From: Nocardioides agri
GTDB lineage: Bacteria > Actinomycetota > Actinomycetes > Propionibacteriales > Nocardioidaceae
Assembly (NCBI RefSeq): GCF_013778305.1
Contig: NZ_JACEIC010000004.1
Span: forward strand, 62,001-126,000
Direction: 5' to 3'
DNA: 64,000 nucleotides
The position numbers were made by a program, and so were the translations under genes. Below, in pieces: positions 47,191 through 54,393 of this stretch. Every line of letters begins with the position of its first letter. Positions within the stretch are counted from its first letter, which is position 1. Under the pieces are notes generated by a model. That model ran no database searches and was not told the DNA's origin. It saw nothing but the letters and a program-made list of their open reading frames with translations.

Positions 47191-48669
47191 ATGGCTCCCC
47201 GCGTGGTGATCATCGGTGCCGGGTTCGGCGGCCTCGGCGTGGCGCACGCGCTGCGCGAGAGCGGGATCGACGACGTGACGGTGCTCGAGCGCGCCGACGA
47301 CGTCGGCGGGGTCTGGCGCGACAACACCTATCCGGGCGCGGCCTGCGACGTCCCCTCCCCGCTCTACTCCTGGTCGTGGGCGACCAACCCCGACTGGTCG
47401 CGTCGCTACTCGCCGCAGCCGGAGATCCTCGACTACATCCGCCGGACCGCCGCCGAGCGCGGTCTCCGCGACCTGGTCCGCACCGGCGTCGAGGTCACGG
47501 GGCTCCGCTGGGACGACGGGTGGGAGGTGCGCACCGCCGGCGGCACGACCTACCTCGCCGACGTGGTGGTCTCGGCGGTCGGCCAGCTCTCGGAGCCGGT
47601 GGTCCCGGCGATCCCCGGCGTGGAGACGTTCGCCGGCCCGGCGTTCCACTCCGCCCGGTGGCGCCACGACGTGGATCTGCGCGGCCAGCGGGTCGCCGTC
47701 ATCGGCACCGGGGCCAGCGCCGTCCAGCTGGTGCCCGGGATCGTCGACGAGGTGGCGGCGATGACGGTCTTCCAGCGCTCCGCGCCGTACGTCGTGCTGC
47801 GGCCGGACCGGCTGTACTCGACGCTCCACCACCGGCTCTTCCACCGCTTCCCGCGCGCCCTGGCGTTCGAGCGCCGGGCGACCTACGAGCTCACCGAGCT
47901 CTTCAACCGCGCGCTCGAGGGCAGCTCGCGGCTCACCCGCCCGCTGCTCGCGGCGATCAGGGGCGTCTGGCGGATGCACCTGCACCGGCAGGTGAAGGAC
48001 GCCGGCCTGCGCCGCCGGCTGGTGCCGGACTACCCGCTCGGCTGCAAGCGGCTGCTGTTCTCCAACGACTGGTACCCCGCCCTCGCCCGCGACCACGTCG
48101 ACGTCGTCACCGACCGCGTGGTTGCGATCGAGCCGGGCGGCGTCCGCACCAGCGACGGCCACCTGCACGAGGCGGACGTGCTGGTCTGGGGCACCGGATT
48201 CGCGGCGACCGACTTCCTCGGCAGCATCGCCGTGCACGGCGTGGCGGGCGCGGACCTGCACGACGTCTGGTCGGACGGCGCCCGGGCGCACCTCGGCCTG
48301 ACGGTGCCCGGCTTCCCGAACCTCTTCTGCGTCTACGGCCCCAACACCAACCTCGGCGGCAGCTCGATCATCCAGATGCTCGAGGCCCAGGCGAGCTGGA
48401 TCGCCGAGGTGGTGGGCCGGATCGCCGCGGGAGAGGCCCGGCGCGTCGCCGTCCGCCGGGAGGCGTGGGAGGCCTACGACCGGGAGATGCAGGGCCGTCT
48501 CGGCACCGGCATCTGGTCGCACTGCGACAGCTGGTACCGCGACGGCGCCCGGATCACCACCAACTGGCCCGGCCAGGTGGCGGAGTACCAGCGCCGGCTC
48601 GCGGAGGTCGACTGGTCCGACCTCGAGGACGTCGGCCGGCCGGGTCCTCGAAAGATCACCGGTTTTTGA
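47191..48669 (+). CDS. flavin-containing (Baeyer-Villiger-type) monooxygenase
   Basis: This 492-residue FAD/NADPH enzyme has a first dinucleotide motif GAGFGG (about 9-14) and a second at GTGASA (about 170-175). The Baeyer-Villiger fingerprint FxGxxxHxxxW is at FAGPAFHSARW, with Arg in place of the usual final Pro/Asp. It would insert oxygen next to a ketone or hydroxylate a soft nucleophile, using O2. It is controlled in all likelihood by the divergent AraC gene. The nearby SDR could supply ketone from alcohol, but they are not in one operon. Confidence 0.9.
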   Translation: MAPRVVIIGAGFGGLGVAHALRESGIDDVTVLERADDVGGVWRDNTYPGAACDVPSPLYSWSWATNPDWSRRYSPQPEILDYIRRTAAERGLRDLVRTGVEVTGLRWDDGWEVRTAGGTTYLADVVVSAVGQLSEPVVPAIPGVETFAGPAFHSARWRHDVDLRGQRVAVIGTGASAVQLVPGIVDEVAAMTVFQRSAPYVVLRPDRLYSTLHHRLFHRFPRALAFERRATYELTELFNRALEGSSRLTRPLLAAIRGVWRMHLHRQVKDAGLRRRLVPDYPLGCKRLLFSNDWYPALARDHVDVVTDRVVAIEPGGVRTSDGHLHEADVLVWGTGFAATDFLGSIAVHGVAGADLHDVWSDGARAHLGLTVPGFPNLFCVYGPNTNLGGSSIIQMLEAQASWIAEVVGRIAAGEARRVAVRREAWEAYDREMQGRLGTGIWSHCDSWYRDGARITTNWPGQVAEYQRRLAEVDWSDLEDVGRPGPRKITGF

Positions 48670-48813
48670 CGATGACGAGGACGACCGCCGGGTGACTTAC
48701 TGGTCCCGGGACAGGGACTCGGTCGTCGATCGGCACGCGCAGTCACCCTGGCTCCACGGCTCCACGCAGTGCACCTGACCGGCTCCGAGCAGGTGCGAGG
48801 CGAGGAGGGAACC
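48670..48813. other. 144-nt gap between monooxygenase and haloperoxidase genes
   Basis: It contains short dyads around 48701-48716 and, at 48803-48808, the GAGGAGG ribosome site of the next gene. I see no convincing terminator, promoter or small gene in it. Confidence 0.5.
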
Positions 48814-50157
48814 ATGTTCCACAGGCGAGGTTTCGCGGTCACCTCGGTGACCATCGGCGCGCTCCTGGGCGCGCTCGGGGTGTCCGACGCGTCGACCCCA
48901 CCGCACGTGGGGACCGACGCCAGCGAGGTGATCCGCTGGAACCAGATCGCGACGACGACGCTGGCGGCGGTCCCGGCACCGGACGGCGGCGCCCCACCCG
49001 CCTTCTCGATCAACATGGGGATGGTGCAGGGCGCCGTCTACGACGCGGTCAACGCGATCGGGCCGAAGCAGTACCGTCCGTACCTCCTGAACAGGCGCAC
49101 CGGCGCCAGGGCGTCGGTCGACGCCGCGGTCGCGACGGCTGCGTACGACGTGCTGTCAGAGCTCGTCTCGACGGCGCCGGAGAGGGCGCCGTTCCCCGGT
49201 CGTGCGGGACTGCTGAGCGCGCTCGACTCCGCGTACGCGGAGTCGCTCGACGCGGTCGACGATGACTCGTTCACGAGGCAGGGCGTCGTGGTGGGACACG
49301 CGGCGGCCGACGCGATGCTCGATGCGAGAGAGGGCGACGGACGGTTCGGCCCGTCGCCGTGGGTGTCGAACCCCGCGCCCGGACACTGGCAGCCGCTGGC
49401 TCCTGGCGGCGTGCCCGCCCTCGACCCGACCCCGTGGGCGGGCGACGTGACGCCGTTCCTCCTCCGGAGCTCCTCGCAGTTCCGGTCCGCACCACCGCCC
49501 TCGCTCGACAGCCAGCAGTGGGCGACGGAGTTCAACGAGGTCAAGAGCCTGGGCAGGGCCACCGGCTCGACCCGCACCGCGGACCAGACCTACATCGCCA
49601 AGTGGTGGCAGAGCGCACCCGTGCTGAGCTGGAACGAGGTGTCCCGGCAGCTCATCGCCCGGACCGATCTCGACGCCGCCGACAGCGCACGGCTCCTCGC
49701 GCTGCAGAACCTGAGTGGCGCGGACGCGGCGATCAACTGCTGGAACGACAAGTACCACTTCGACTTCTGGCGGCCGTGGAACGCGATCCCACGGGCGTTG
49801 GAGGACGGGAACCCGGCCACGGATCCCGACCTCGCCTGGACGGCGCTCATCACCGCGCCGTACCCCGAGTGGGCGTCGGGACACAACTGCCTCGACGCGG
49901 CACACACCACCGTCCTGCGGATGTTCTTCGGCGACGACCCCGTGGGTGGGTCGTTCCAGATCACGAGCACCTTCGTGAACCCCGGCGGGCCGGCAGTGCG
50001 CACCTTCGACACGTTCACACAGCCGCTCGCCGAGCTCATCGAGGCACGCATCTGGGCCGGCCTCCACTACCGCAGTGCGGACGTGGCAGGCCAGGCGCTC
50101 GGCCGGAGGGTCGCCGCCTACGGCGCCGCTCACTACTTCCAGCCGGTCGGCCGCTGA
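48814..50157 (+). CDS. exported vanadium-dependent haloperoxidase / PAP2 family protein
   Basis: This 447-residue protein has an N-terminal signal (1-30; HRRGF then a hydrophobic stretch, cleavage near DAS). The vanadate/phosphate-binding residues of the haloperoxidase-phosphatase superfamily are present: K and R in KYHFDFWRP, SGH in EWASGHN, and the last R/H region in LHYRSADVAGQALGRR. It could halogenate organics with peroxide or act as a phosphatase; sequence alone does not decide. ATG 48814 has GAGGAGGG 5 nt upstream; the in-frame ATG at 48769 has none. Codon use is slightly less GC3-biased than its neighbours. Confidence 0.85.
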   Translation: MFHRRGFAVTSVTIGALLGALGVSDASTPPHVGTDASEVIRWNQIATTTLAAVPAPDGGAPPAFSINMGMVQGAVYDAVNAIGPKQYRPYLLNRRTGARASVDAAVATAAYDVLSELVSTAPERAPFPGRAGLLSALDSAYAESLDAVDDDSFTRQGVVVGHAAADAMLDAREGDGRFGPSPWVSNPAPGHWQPLAPGGVPALDPTPWAGDVTPFLLRSSSQFRSAPPPSLDSQQWATEFNEVKSLGRATGSTRTADQTYIAKWWQSAPVLSWNEVSRQLIARTDLDAADSARLLALQNLSGADAAINCWNDKYHFDFWRPWNAIPRALEDGNPATDPDLAWTALITAPYPEWASGHNCLDAAHTTVLRMFFGDDPVGGSFQITSTFVNPGGPAVRTFDTFTQPLAELIEARIWAGLHYRSADVAGQALGRRVAAYGAAHYFQPVGR

Positions 50158-50169
50158 CTCGCAGAGTGT

Positions 50170-50199
50170 GACCGGCGCGCGTCACCACGCGCGCCGGTC
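50170..50199. terminator. bidirectional terminator
   Basis: GACCGGCGCGCG (50170-50181), a 6-nt loop and CGCGCGCCGGTC (50188-50199) give a perfect 12-bp stem between convergent genes. Confidence 0.8.
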
Positions 50200-50204
50200 G
50201 AGGC

Positions 50205-50621
50205 TCAGCCCTCGCCGCCGGCGATGTTGACCATCCAGCTCACGCCGAACCTGTCGGTGAGGTCGCCGAACCAGTCGCCCCACGGCGCCTTGTCGAGCGG
50301 CACGTTGACGGTGCCGCCGGCGGCGAGCCCGTCGAACCAGCCGCGCAGCGTGTCGGCGTCGTCACCGCTCAGCGAGATCCGGCCGTTGGGGAAGTCGCCC
50401 TCCATGTGGCTCGGGACGTCGGAGCCGAAGATGTTGACGGAGTCGGAGACGGTGAGCGCCGAGTGCATGACCTGACCCGCCTCGGAGTCGGGCACGCCCA
50501 TGCCGCCCATGTCGCCGAACGTCATCACGTCCAGCTGGCCGCCGAAGACGGAGTGGTAGAAGGTCATCGCGTCCCGGGCCTCGCCGCGGAAGTTGAGGTA
50601 GGGGTTGAGCTGGGTGGTCAT
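50205..50621 (-). CDS. VOC family protein (PhnB/glyoxalase-like)
   Basis: This 138-residue protein is of the PhnB-like branch of the vicinal oxygen chelate superfamily: opening QLNPYLNFRGEARDAMTFYHSVFGG and closing WGDWFGDLTDRFGVSWMVN. These proteins are often metal-binding or degenerate; no substrate can be assigned. It lies downstream of the acyl-CoA ligase on the same strand (74 nt). Confidence 0.92.
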   Translation of the reverse strand: MTTQLNPYLNFRGEARDAMTFYHSVFGGQLDVMTFGDMGGMGVPDSEAGQVMHSALTVSDSVNIFGSDVPSHMEGDFPNGRISLSGDDADTLRGWFDGLAAGGTVNVPLDKAPWGDWFGDLTDRFGVSWMVNIAGGEG

Positions 50622-50695
50622 CGCACGCTCCTCGGTCGGTGTGGTTCGACGCTACCGACCACCGCCGACAGGCGGAATCATCGCCGCTGGGGGGC

Positions 50696-52351
50696 TCAGG
50701 ACGTGGCCTGCACCTTGGCCCACCGGTAGTCGGCCTTGCCCGACGGCGACCGCTGCACCGACGCCACCCGGACGATCGCCTTGGGCACCTTGTAGCGGGC
50801 GACGTGCTTCTCGGCCTCGGCGAGCAGGTCCTCGTCGGTCGCCGAGACGCCGTCCTCGAGCTGGACGACCGCGACCGCCTCGCTGCCCCACCGCTCCGAC
50901 GGGCGGCCGACCACGACCACGTCGCGGACCGCCGGGTGCGCGGCCAGGGCACGCTCGACCTCCTCGACGAAGATCTTCTCGCCGCCGGAGTTGATCGTGA
51001 CCCCGTCGCGGCCGAGCAGCACGATCTGGCCCTCCGCGTTGATGACCGCCCGGTCGCCCGGGATCGAGAACCGCACCCCGTCGATCACCGGGAAGGTGCG
51101 CGCGGTCTTGGCGGCGTCGCCGAGGTAGCCGAGCGGCACCCGGCCGCGCTGGGCCAGCCAGCCCTCGCCCTCACCGGGCTCGAGCACGCGCGCGAACAGG
51201 TCGTCGACGACGGTCGTGGCCGGCACGGGGTTGAAGGTCGCGGTCCCGGCCTCCATGCCCTTGAGCGACAGCGAGCTCATCTGCAGCCCGGTCTCGGAGG
51301 CGCCGGCGGCGTCCATCACGAGAGCGTGCGGGAGCGCGGCCAGGATGCGGTCACGCACGCCCGGCGTCAGCGGCGCGCCGCCGTTGTTGAACGCCGCCAG
51401 CCCGGACAGGTCGTGGCCGCCGCGCTCGACCTCCTCGATCAGCGGCAGCGCGACCGCGTCGCCGACGACCGGGATGCTGACGACCCTCTCTCGGGCGGCG
51501 ACGGCGATCGCGTCCGCCGCGTCGAGGTGCCGGACCTCGTCGGGGAGCACGATCGTGCCGCCGCCGGTGATCGTGTGGAACGTCGACCACTGGGCGGCGC
51601 CGTGCATGAACGGCGGGATCATCAACAGCCTCATGGCACCGCCGGCGGCGCGCGCGGCCTCCGCGATGGCGTCGTACGACGGGAAGGGCTCGTTGGTGCC
51701 GAAGGGCGTGCCGCCCATCGAGGTGACGTAGATGTCGTCGTTGCGCCACAGCACGCCCTTGGGCATGCCGGTGGTCCCGCCGGTGTAGAGGATGTAGAGG
51801 TCGTCGCCGTCGGGCTCGGGCATCCCTCCCGCGGGCGCCGGCGTGGCGACGACGGTCTCGTAGTCCAGTGCGCCCGGGAGCAGGTCGTGGCCGGAGTCGT
51901 CGGCGACCTGGACGAGCAGCTCGAGGTCGGGCAGCTGGTCGCGGATCGCGGCCAGGCGCGGCGCGAACTCGGCGTGGTAGACCAGCGCCTTCGTCCGGGC
52001 GTCGGTGAGGAGGTAGACCAGCTCCTCCTCGACGTAGCGGTAGTTGACGTTGAACGGGGCGACCCGGGCGCGGTAGCTGCCGACCATCGCCTCGAGGTAC
52101 TCGTTGCCGTTGTGCAGGTAGATGCCGAGGTGGTCCTGCCCGGACTCGTGGCCGGCCAGCGCGTCCCGCTCGGTGTGGCAGCCCAGCCCCCGCTCGACCA
52201 GCAGGTGGGCGATCCCGGACGCGCGCGCGTCGAGCTCGGCGTACGTCTGCCTCCGGTCCCGCCACGCCAGCACCACCTGGTCGGGCACGGCGGCGGCGAC
52301 CGTCGCGACCACCGTCGAGAGGTTGAATCCGTGCGGACCGGGACCGGGCAT
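50696..52351 (-). CDS. acyl-CoA synthetase, FadD19-like (steroid side-chain type)
   Basis: This 551-residue adenylate-forming ligase has YTGGTTGMPKGV, the acceptor loop AGASETGLQ, TINSGGEKIFVEEVE and the C-terminal SPSGKADYRWAK. The last two and NVNYRYVEEEL closely follow mycobacterial FadD19, which activates C26 steroid side chains. ATG 52351 (MPGPGPHGFNL). A KstR-type operator lies 15 nt upstream, which independently points to steroid catabolism. No other steroid genes are visible in the window. Confidence 0.87.
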   Translation of the reverse strand: MPGPGPHGFNLSTVVATVAAAVPDQVVLAWRDRRQTYAELDARASGIAHLLVERGLGCHTERDALAGHESGQDHLGIYLHNGNEYLEAMVGSYRARVAPFNVNYRYVEEELVYLLTDARTKALVYHAEFAPRLAAIRDQLPDLELLVQVADDSGHDLLPGALDYETVVATPAPAGGMPEPDGDDLYILYTGGTTGMPKGVLWRNDDIYVTSMGGTPFGTNEPFPSYDAIAEAARAAGGAMRLLMIPPFMHGAAQWSTFHTITGGGTIVLPDEVRHLDAADAIAVAARERVVSIPVVGDAVALPLIEEVERGGHDLSGLAAFNNGGAPLTPGVRDRILAALPHALVMDAAGASETGLQMSSLSLKGMEAGTATFNPVPATTVVDDLFARVLEPGEGEGWLAQRGRVPLGYLGDAAKTARTFPVIDGVRFSIPGDRAVINAEGQIVLLGRDGVTINSGGEKIFVEEVERALAAHPAVRDVVVVGRPSERWGSEAVAVVQLEDGVSATDEDLLAEAEKHVARYKVPKAIVRVASVQRSPSGKADYRWAKVQATS

Positions 52352-52365
52352 GCGACCACCTCGGG

Positions 52366-52379
52366 TAGAACGGGTTCTC
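52366..52379 (-). promoter_or_regulatory. KstR-type operator
   Basis: TAGAACGGGTTCTC fits the KstR pattern TnnAACnnGTTnnA except for its last base; the core AGAAC-GG-GTTCT is a 5-2-5 inverted repeat. It is placed 15 nt before the FadD19-like start. KstR is the TetR repressor of cholesterol catabolism in Actinobacteria. Confidence 0.65.
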
Positions 52380-52404
52380 GTTCCGCGGGATGCTAGCGGA
52401 CGAC

Positions 52405-52435
52405 CACCCCGCCCGGGGTGGGGTGCGGCCACCCG
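52405..52435 (+). promoter_or_regulatory. CACCCC-N4-GGGGTG-N10-ACCCG operator, site A
   Basis: CACCCC (52405-52410), GCCC, GGGGTG (52415-52420), ten bases, ACCCG (52431-52435). It lies 46 nt before ATG 52482. Same spacing as sites B, C and D; proposed target of the LAL regulator at 59501-62188. Confidence 0.8.
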
Positions 52436-52481
52436 CCCAGCGCGGAGCATGGCTGGCACGCTCACCGAGGAGGCGCAGCAC

Positions 52482-52898
52482 ATGAGCACGCCACGCAACG
52501 AGATGGACTACTCCACCAGCGGGTTCTTCGCGGACGTCACCGTCGCGTTCGCGGGCATCATGCTCATCGTCACCGGGGGCTTCGACGTGCTCCACGGCAT
52601 CGCGGCGATCGGGGAGCCCGACTTCTACGCCGCCGGCAGCGACTACACGTTCCGGTTCAGCGTGACCGCCTGGGGCTGGATCCACCTCGTCCTGGGCCTC
52701 GTGACGGTCCTCATCGGCGTTGCGCTGCTGCGCGGCGCGCGCTGGGCCCGGGTGGTCGGCATCGTGCTGGCCGTCATCGGCGCGATGTCGAACTTCCTCA
52801 GCATCCCGGCCTACCCGTGGTGGTCGATGATCACCATCGGCATCTACGTGCTGGTGATCTGGTCGCTCACCGTCCAGATGAAGGACTACCGCCGCTGA
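52482..52898 (+). CDS. DUF7144-type four-helix membrane protein
   Basis: This 138-residue integral membrane protein has four helices (about 22-44, 63-85, 88-108, 112-132) and the family pattern WGWIHLVLGLVTVLIG, GARWARVVGIVLA and LSIPAYPWWSMI. ATG 52482 follows GAGGAGG with an 8-nt spacer, so ATG 52449 is rejected. Its function is unknown. Operator site A upstream places it in the same regulon as the SHOCT and DUF6325 genes. Confidence 0.88.
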   Translation: MSTPRNEMDYSTSGFFADVTVAFAGIMLIVTGGFDVLHGIAAIGEPDFYAAGSDYTFRFSVTAWGWIHLVLGLVTVLIGVALLRGARWARVVGIVLAVIGAMSNFLSIPAYPWWSMITIGIYVLVIWSLTVQMKDYRR

Positions 52899-52911
52899 GC
52901 CGGAGCGCTTC

Positions 52912-52942
52912 CACCCCACGAGGGGTGATGCTGCCCCACCCG
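52912..52942 (+). promoter_or_regulatory. CACCCC-N4-GGGGTG-N10-ACCCG operator, site B
   Basis: CACCCC (52912-52917), ACGA, GGGGTG (52922-52927), ten bases, ACCCG (52938-52942). Twelve bases later GATGACG occupies the place of GATCAGG in sites C and D. It lies upstream of the gene at 53027. Confidence 0.8.
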
Positions 52943-53026
52943 CGCGCGCACCACGATGACGCCTGCGTACGCCGATCCCGGCGGCGGCACCCAGCGCGGC
53001 GCTAGCCGCTCGACAGGAGGTTCATC

Positions 53027-53425
53027 GTGGTCACCTTGTGGGAGTACACACCGGGCGACGTCTTCCTCAGCATGCTCTGGTTCTTCCTCTTCTTCATCTG
53101 GATCTGGCTGCTGATCACCGTCTTCGCCGACATCTTCCGCAGCGACGACCTGAGCGGGTGGGGCAAGGCCCTGTGGACGATCTTCGTGATCTTCCTGCCC
53201 TACCTCGGCGTGTTCGTCTACCTCATCGCCCGCGGCAAGAAGATGGGCGAGCACGCGGTCCGCGACGCCCAGCGCCAGGACGAGCAGATGCGCGCCTACG
53301 TGCAGAGCGTGACAGGCCCCGGCACCAGCACCGCCGACCAGATCGCCAAGCTCCACGAGCTCCAGGTCAAGGGCGCGATCACCGAGGAGGAGTTCCAGGC
53401 CCAGAAGGCCAAGCTGCTCAGCTGA
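53027..53425 (+). CDS. PLDc_N-SHOCT membrane protein
   Basis: This 132-residue protein has two membrane helices (about 12-33 and 47-68) forming a PLD-nuclease N-terminal-type membrane domain, a charged linker and a C-terminal SHOCT helix-turn (about 104-131, IAKLHELQVKGAITEEEFQAQKAKLL). SHOCT is thought to aid oligomerisation. GTG 53027 has AGGAGG upstream. It is governed by operator site B about 85 nt upstream. The molecular function is unknown. Confidence 0.9.
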   Translation: MVTLWEYTPGDVFLSMLWFFLFFIWIWLLITVFADIFRSDDLSGWGKALWTIFVIFLPYLGVFVYLIARGKKMGEHAVRDAQRQDEQMRAYVQSVTGPGTSTADQIAKLHELQVKGAITEEEFQAQKAKLLS

Positions 53426-53443
53426 CGTCGGCCGACCGAAGCG

Positions 53444-53478
53444 GAACGGCCCCCTCGCCAGTGGCGAGGGGGCCGTTC
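53444..53478. terminator. strong bidirectional terminator
   Basis: A perfect 16-bp stem (53444-53459 with 53463-53478) and a 3-nt loop lie between convergent SHOCT genes. Confidence 0.85.
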
Positions 53479-53492
53479 TGCGTGGTGCCCGG

Positions 53493-53804
53493 TCAGAGGC
53501 CGGCGAGCACCTTCGCCTTCTGCGCCTCGAACTCCGCCTCCGTGAGGATGCCCTGGTCGCGCAGCTCACCGAGCTTCTGGAGCTTCCCGATCATGTCGTC
53601 GGAGTCCGACGCCGCCGGCGCCGCGGCCGGAGCCGGCGCGGGCGGGGCGGCGTACACCGGCTGCTGGTACTGCTGCTCCTGATAGGCCTGGGCGTCGGCC
53701 TGCTGCTGCCACCGCCCTGCCTGGCGCCGCGAGACGCGGTTGGAGACCGCCGTCGCGGTGCCGGCGACGACCGCCGTGCGGGCCATTCCTCCGATGAGTC
53801 CCAT
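53493..53804 (-). CDS. SHOCT domain protein
   Basis: This 103-residue protein has a short hydrophobic N-terminus (GLIGGMARTAVVAGTATAV), a Gln/Pro/Ala-rich linker (35-68) and a C-terminal SHOCT motif (about 71-102, IGKLQKLGELRDQGILTEAEFEAQKAKVL). It lies 20 nt after the DUF6325 gene in the same operon. Its SHOCT matches that of the convergent PLDc_N protein (AQKAK), suggesting hetero-oligomers; that is inference. Confidence 0.88.
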   Translation of the reverse strand: MGLIGGMARTAVVAGTATAVSNRVSRRQAGRWQQQADAQAYQEQQYQQPVYAAPPAPAPAAAPAASDSDDMIGKLQKLGELRDQGILTEAEFEAQKAKVLAGL

Positions 53805-53824
53805 GTCCTGTTCTCCCTTCCTGC

Positions 53825-54265
53825 TCAGGCCTCGGCGCCTTCGAGGGCGTCGAGTGCGGCGATGACGTCGTCGGCCGGGATCCGGCCGCTCGCGATGACC
53901 TCGGCGCCGGCCTTGCGCATGGCCGTGACGAACGGGCCGGCCCAGGTGTTCTCGTAGACGATGACGCCGACGGCGTTGCCCGGCTCGACGAGCGCGGCGC
54001 TGCTGGCGATGTCCTCGTCGTCGAGCAGGCCCGAGGTCACGCCCTCGAAGACCGCGAGGTCGAGCTCACCGTCGCCGTCGAGGTCGGCCAGCTCGACGGT
54101 GACGAAGCTGCCGTCAGCGTCGACCTGCGCGATCACCAGGTCCAGGATCCGGATGATCCCCCGCTCGGTGAGGTCGACGAGAGCGGCCAAGCCGTCCCCG
54201 TTCAGCCGACCTCCGGGGAACTCCACCGCCAGGTAGTCGATCGGTCCAACGTCCTGCTCACTCAT
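53825..54265 (-). CDS. DUF6325 family protein
   Basis: This 146-residue soluble acidic protein has the DUF6325 pattern: IDYLAVEFPGG, GIIRILDLVIAQVDADGSF, and NAVGVIVYENTWAGPF. Its function is unknown. It starts at ATG 54265 behind GAGGAGG, divergent from the P-type ATPase; the leftward arm of operator site C serves it. With the next SHOCT gene it forms the split counterpart of the DUF6325-SHOCT fusion at 58920. Confidence 0.88.
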   Translation of the reverse strand: MSEQDVGPIDYLAVEFPGGRLNGDGLAALVDLTERGIIRILDLVIAQVDADGSFVTVELADLDGDGELDLAVFEGVTSGLLDDEDIASSAALVEPGNAVGVIVYENTWAGPFVTAMRKAGAEVIASGRIPADDVIAALDALEGAEA

Positions 54266-54327
54266 CGGGTGCCTCCTCGGGCGGATGTTCGTGGTTGGTC
54301 GAGTGCCGATCCACGCTCACACGCGCG

Positions 54328-54373
54328 CGGGTGGTTCGGCCCCACCCCGCCCGGGGTGAGGCGCGACCACCCG
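54328..54373. promoter_or_regulatory. bidirectional CACCCC-N4-GGGGTG operator, site C
   Basis: The palindrome CACCCC-GCCC-GGGGTG (54343-54358) has ACCCG ten bases away on the right (54369-54373) and, on the other strand, ACCCG ten bases away on the left (54332-54328). It is the only copy in a divergent intergenic region and the only copy with both outer arms. GATCAGG begins 12 nt after the right arm. Confidence 0.85.
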
Positions 54374-54393
54374 TGCGTTGCCGACGATCAGGC

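Noticed and set aside
48814..50157. A recently transferred gene
   Set aside because: Codon use is only slightly less biased than its neighbours and no repeats, integrase or tRNA flank it.
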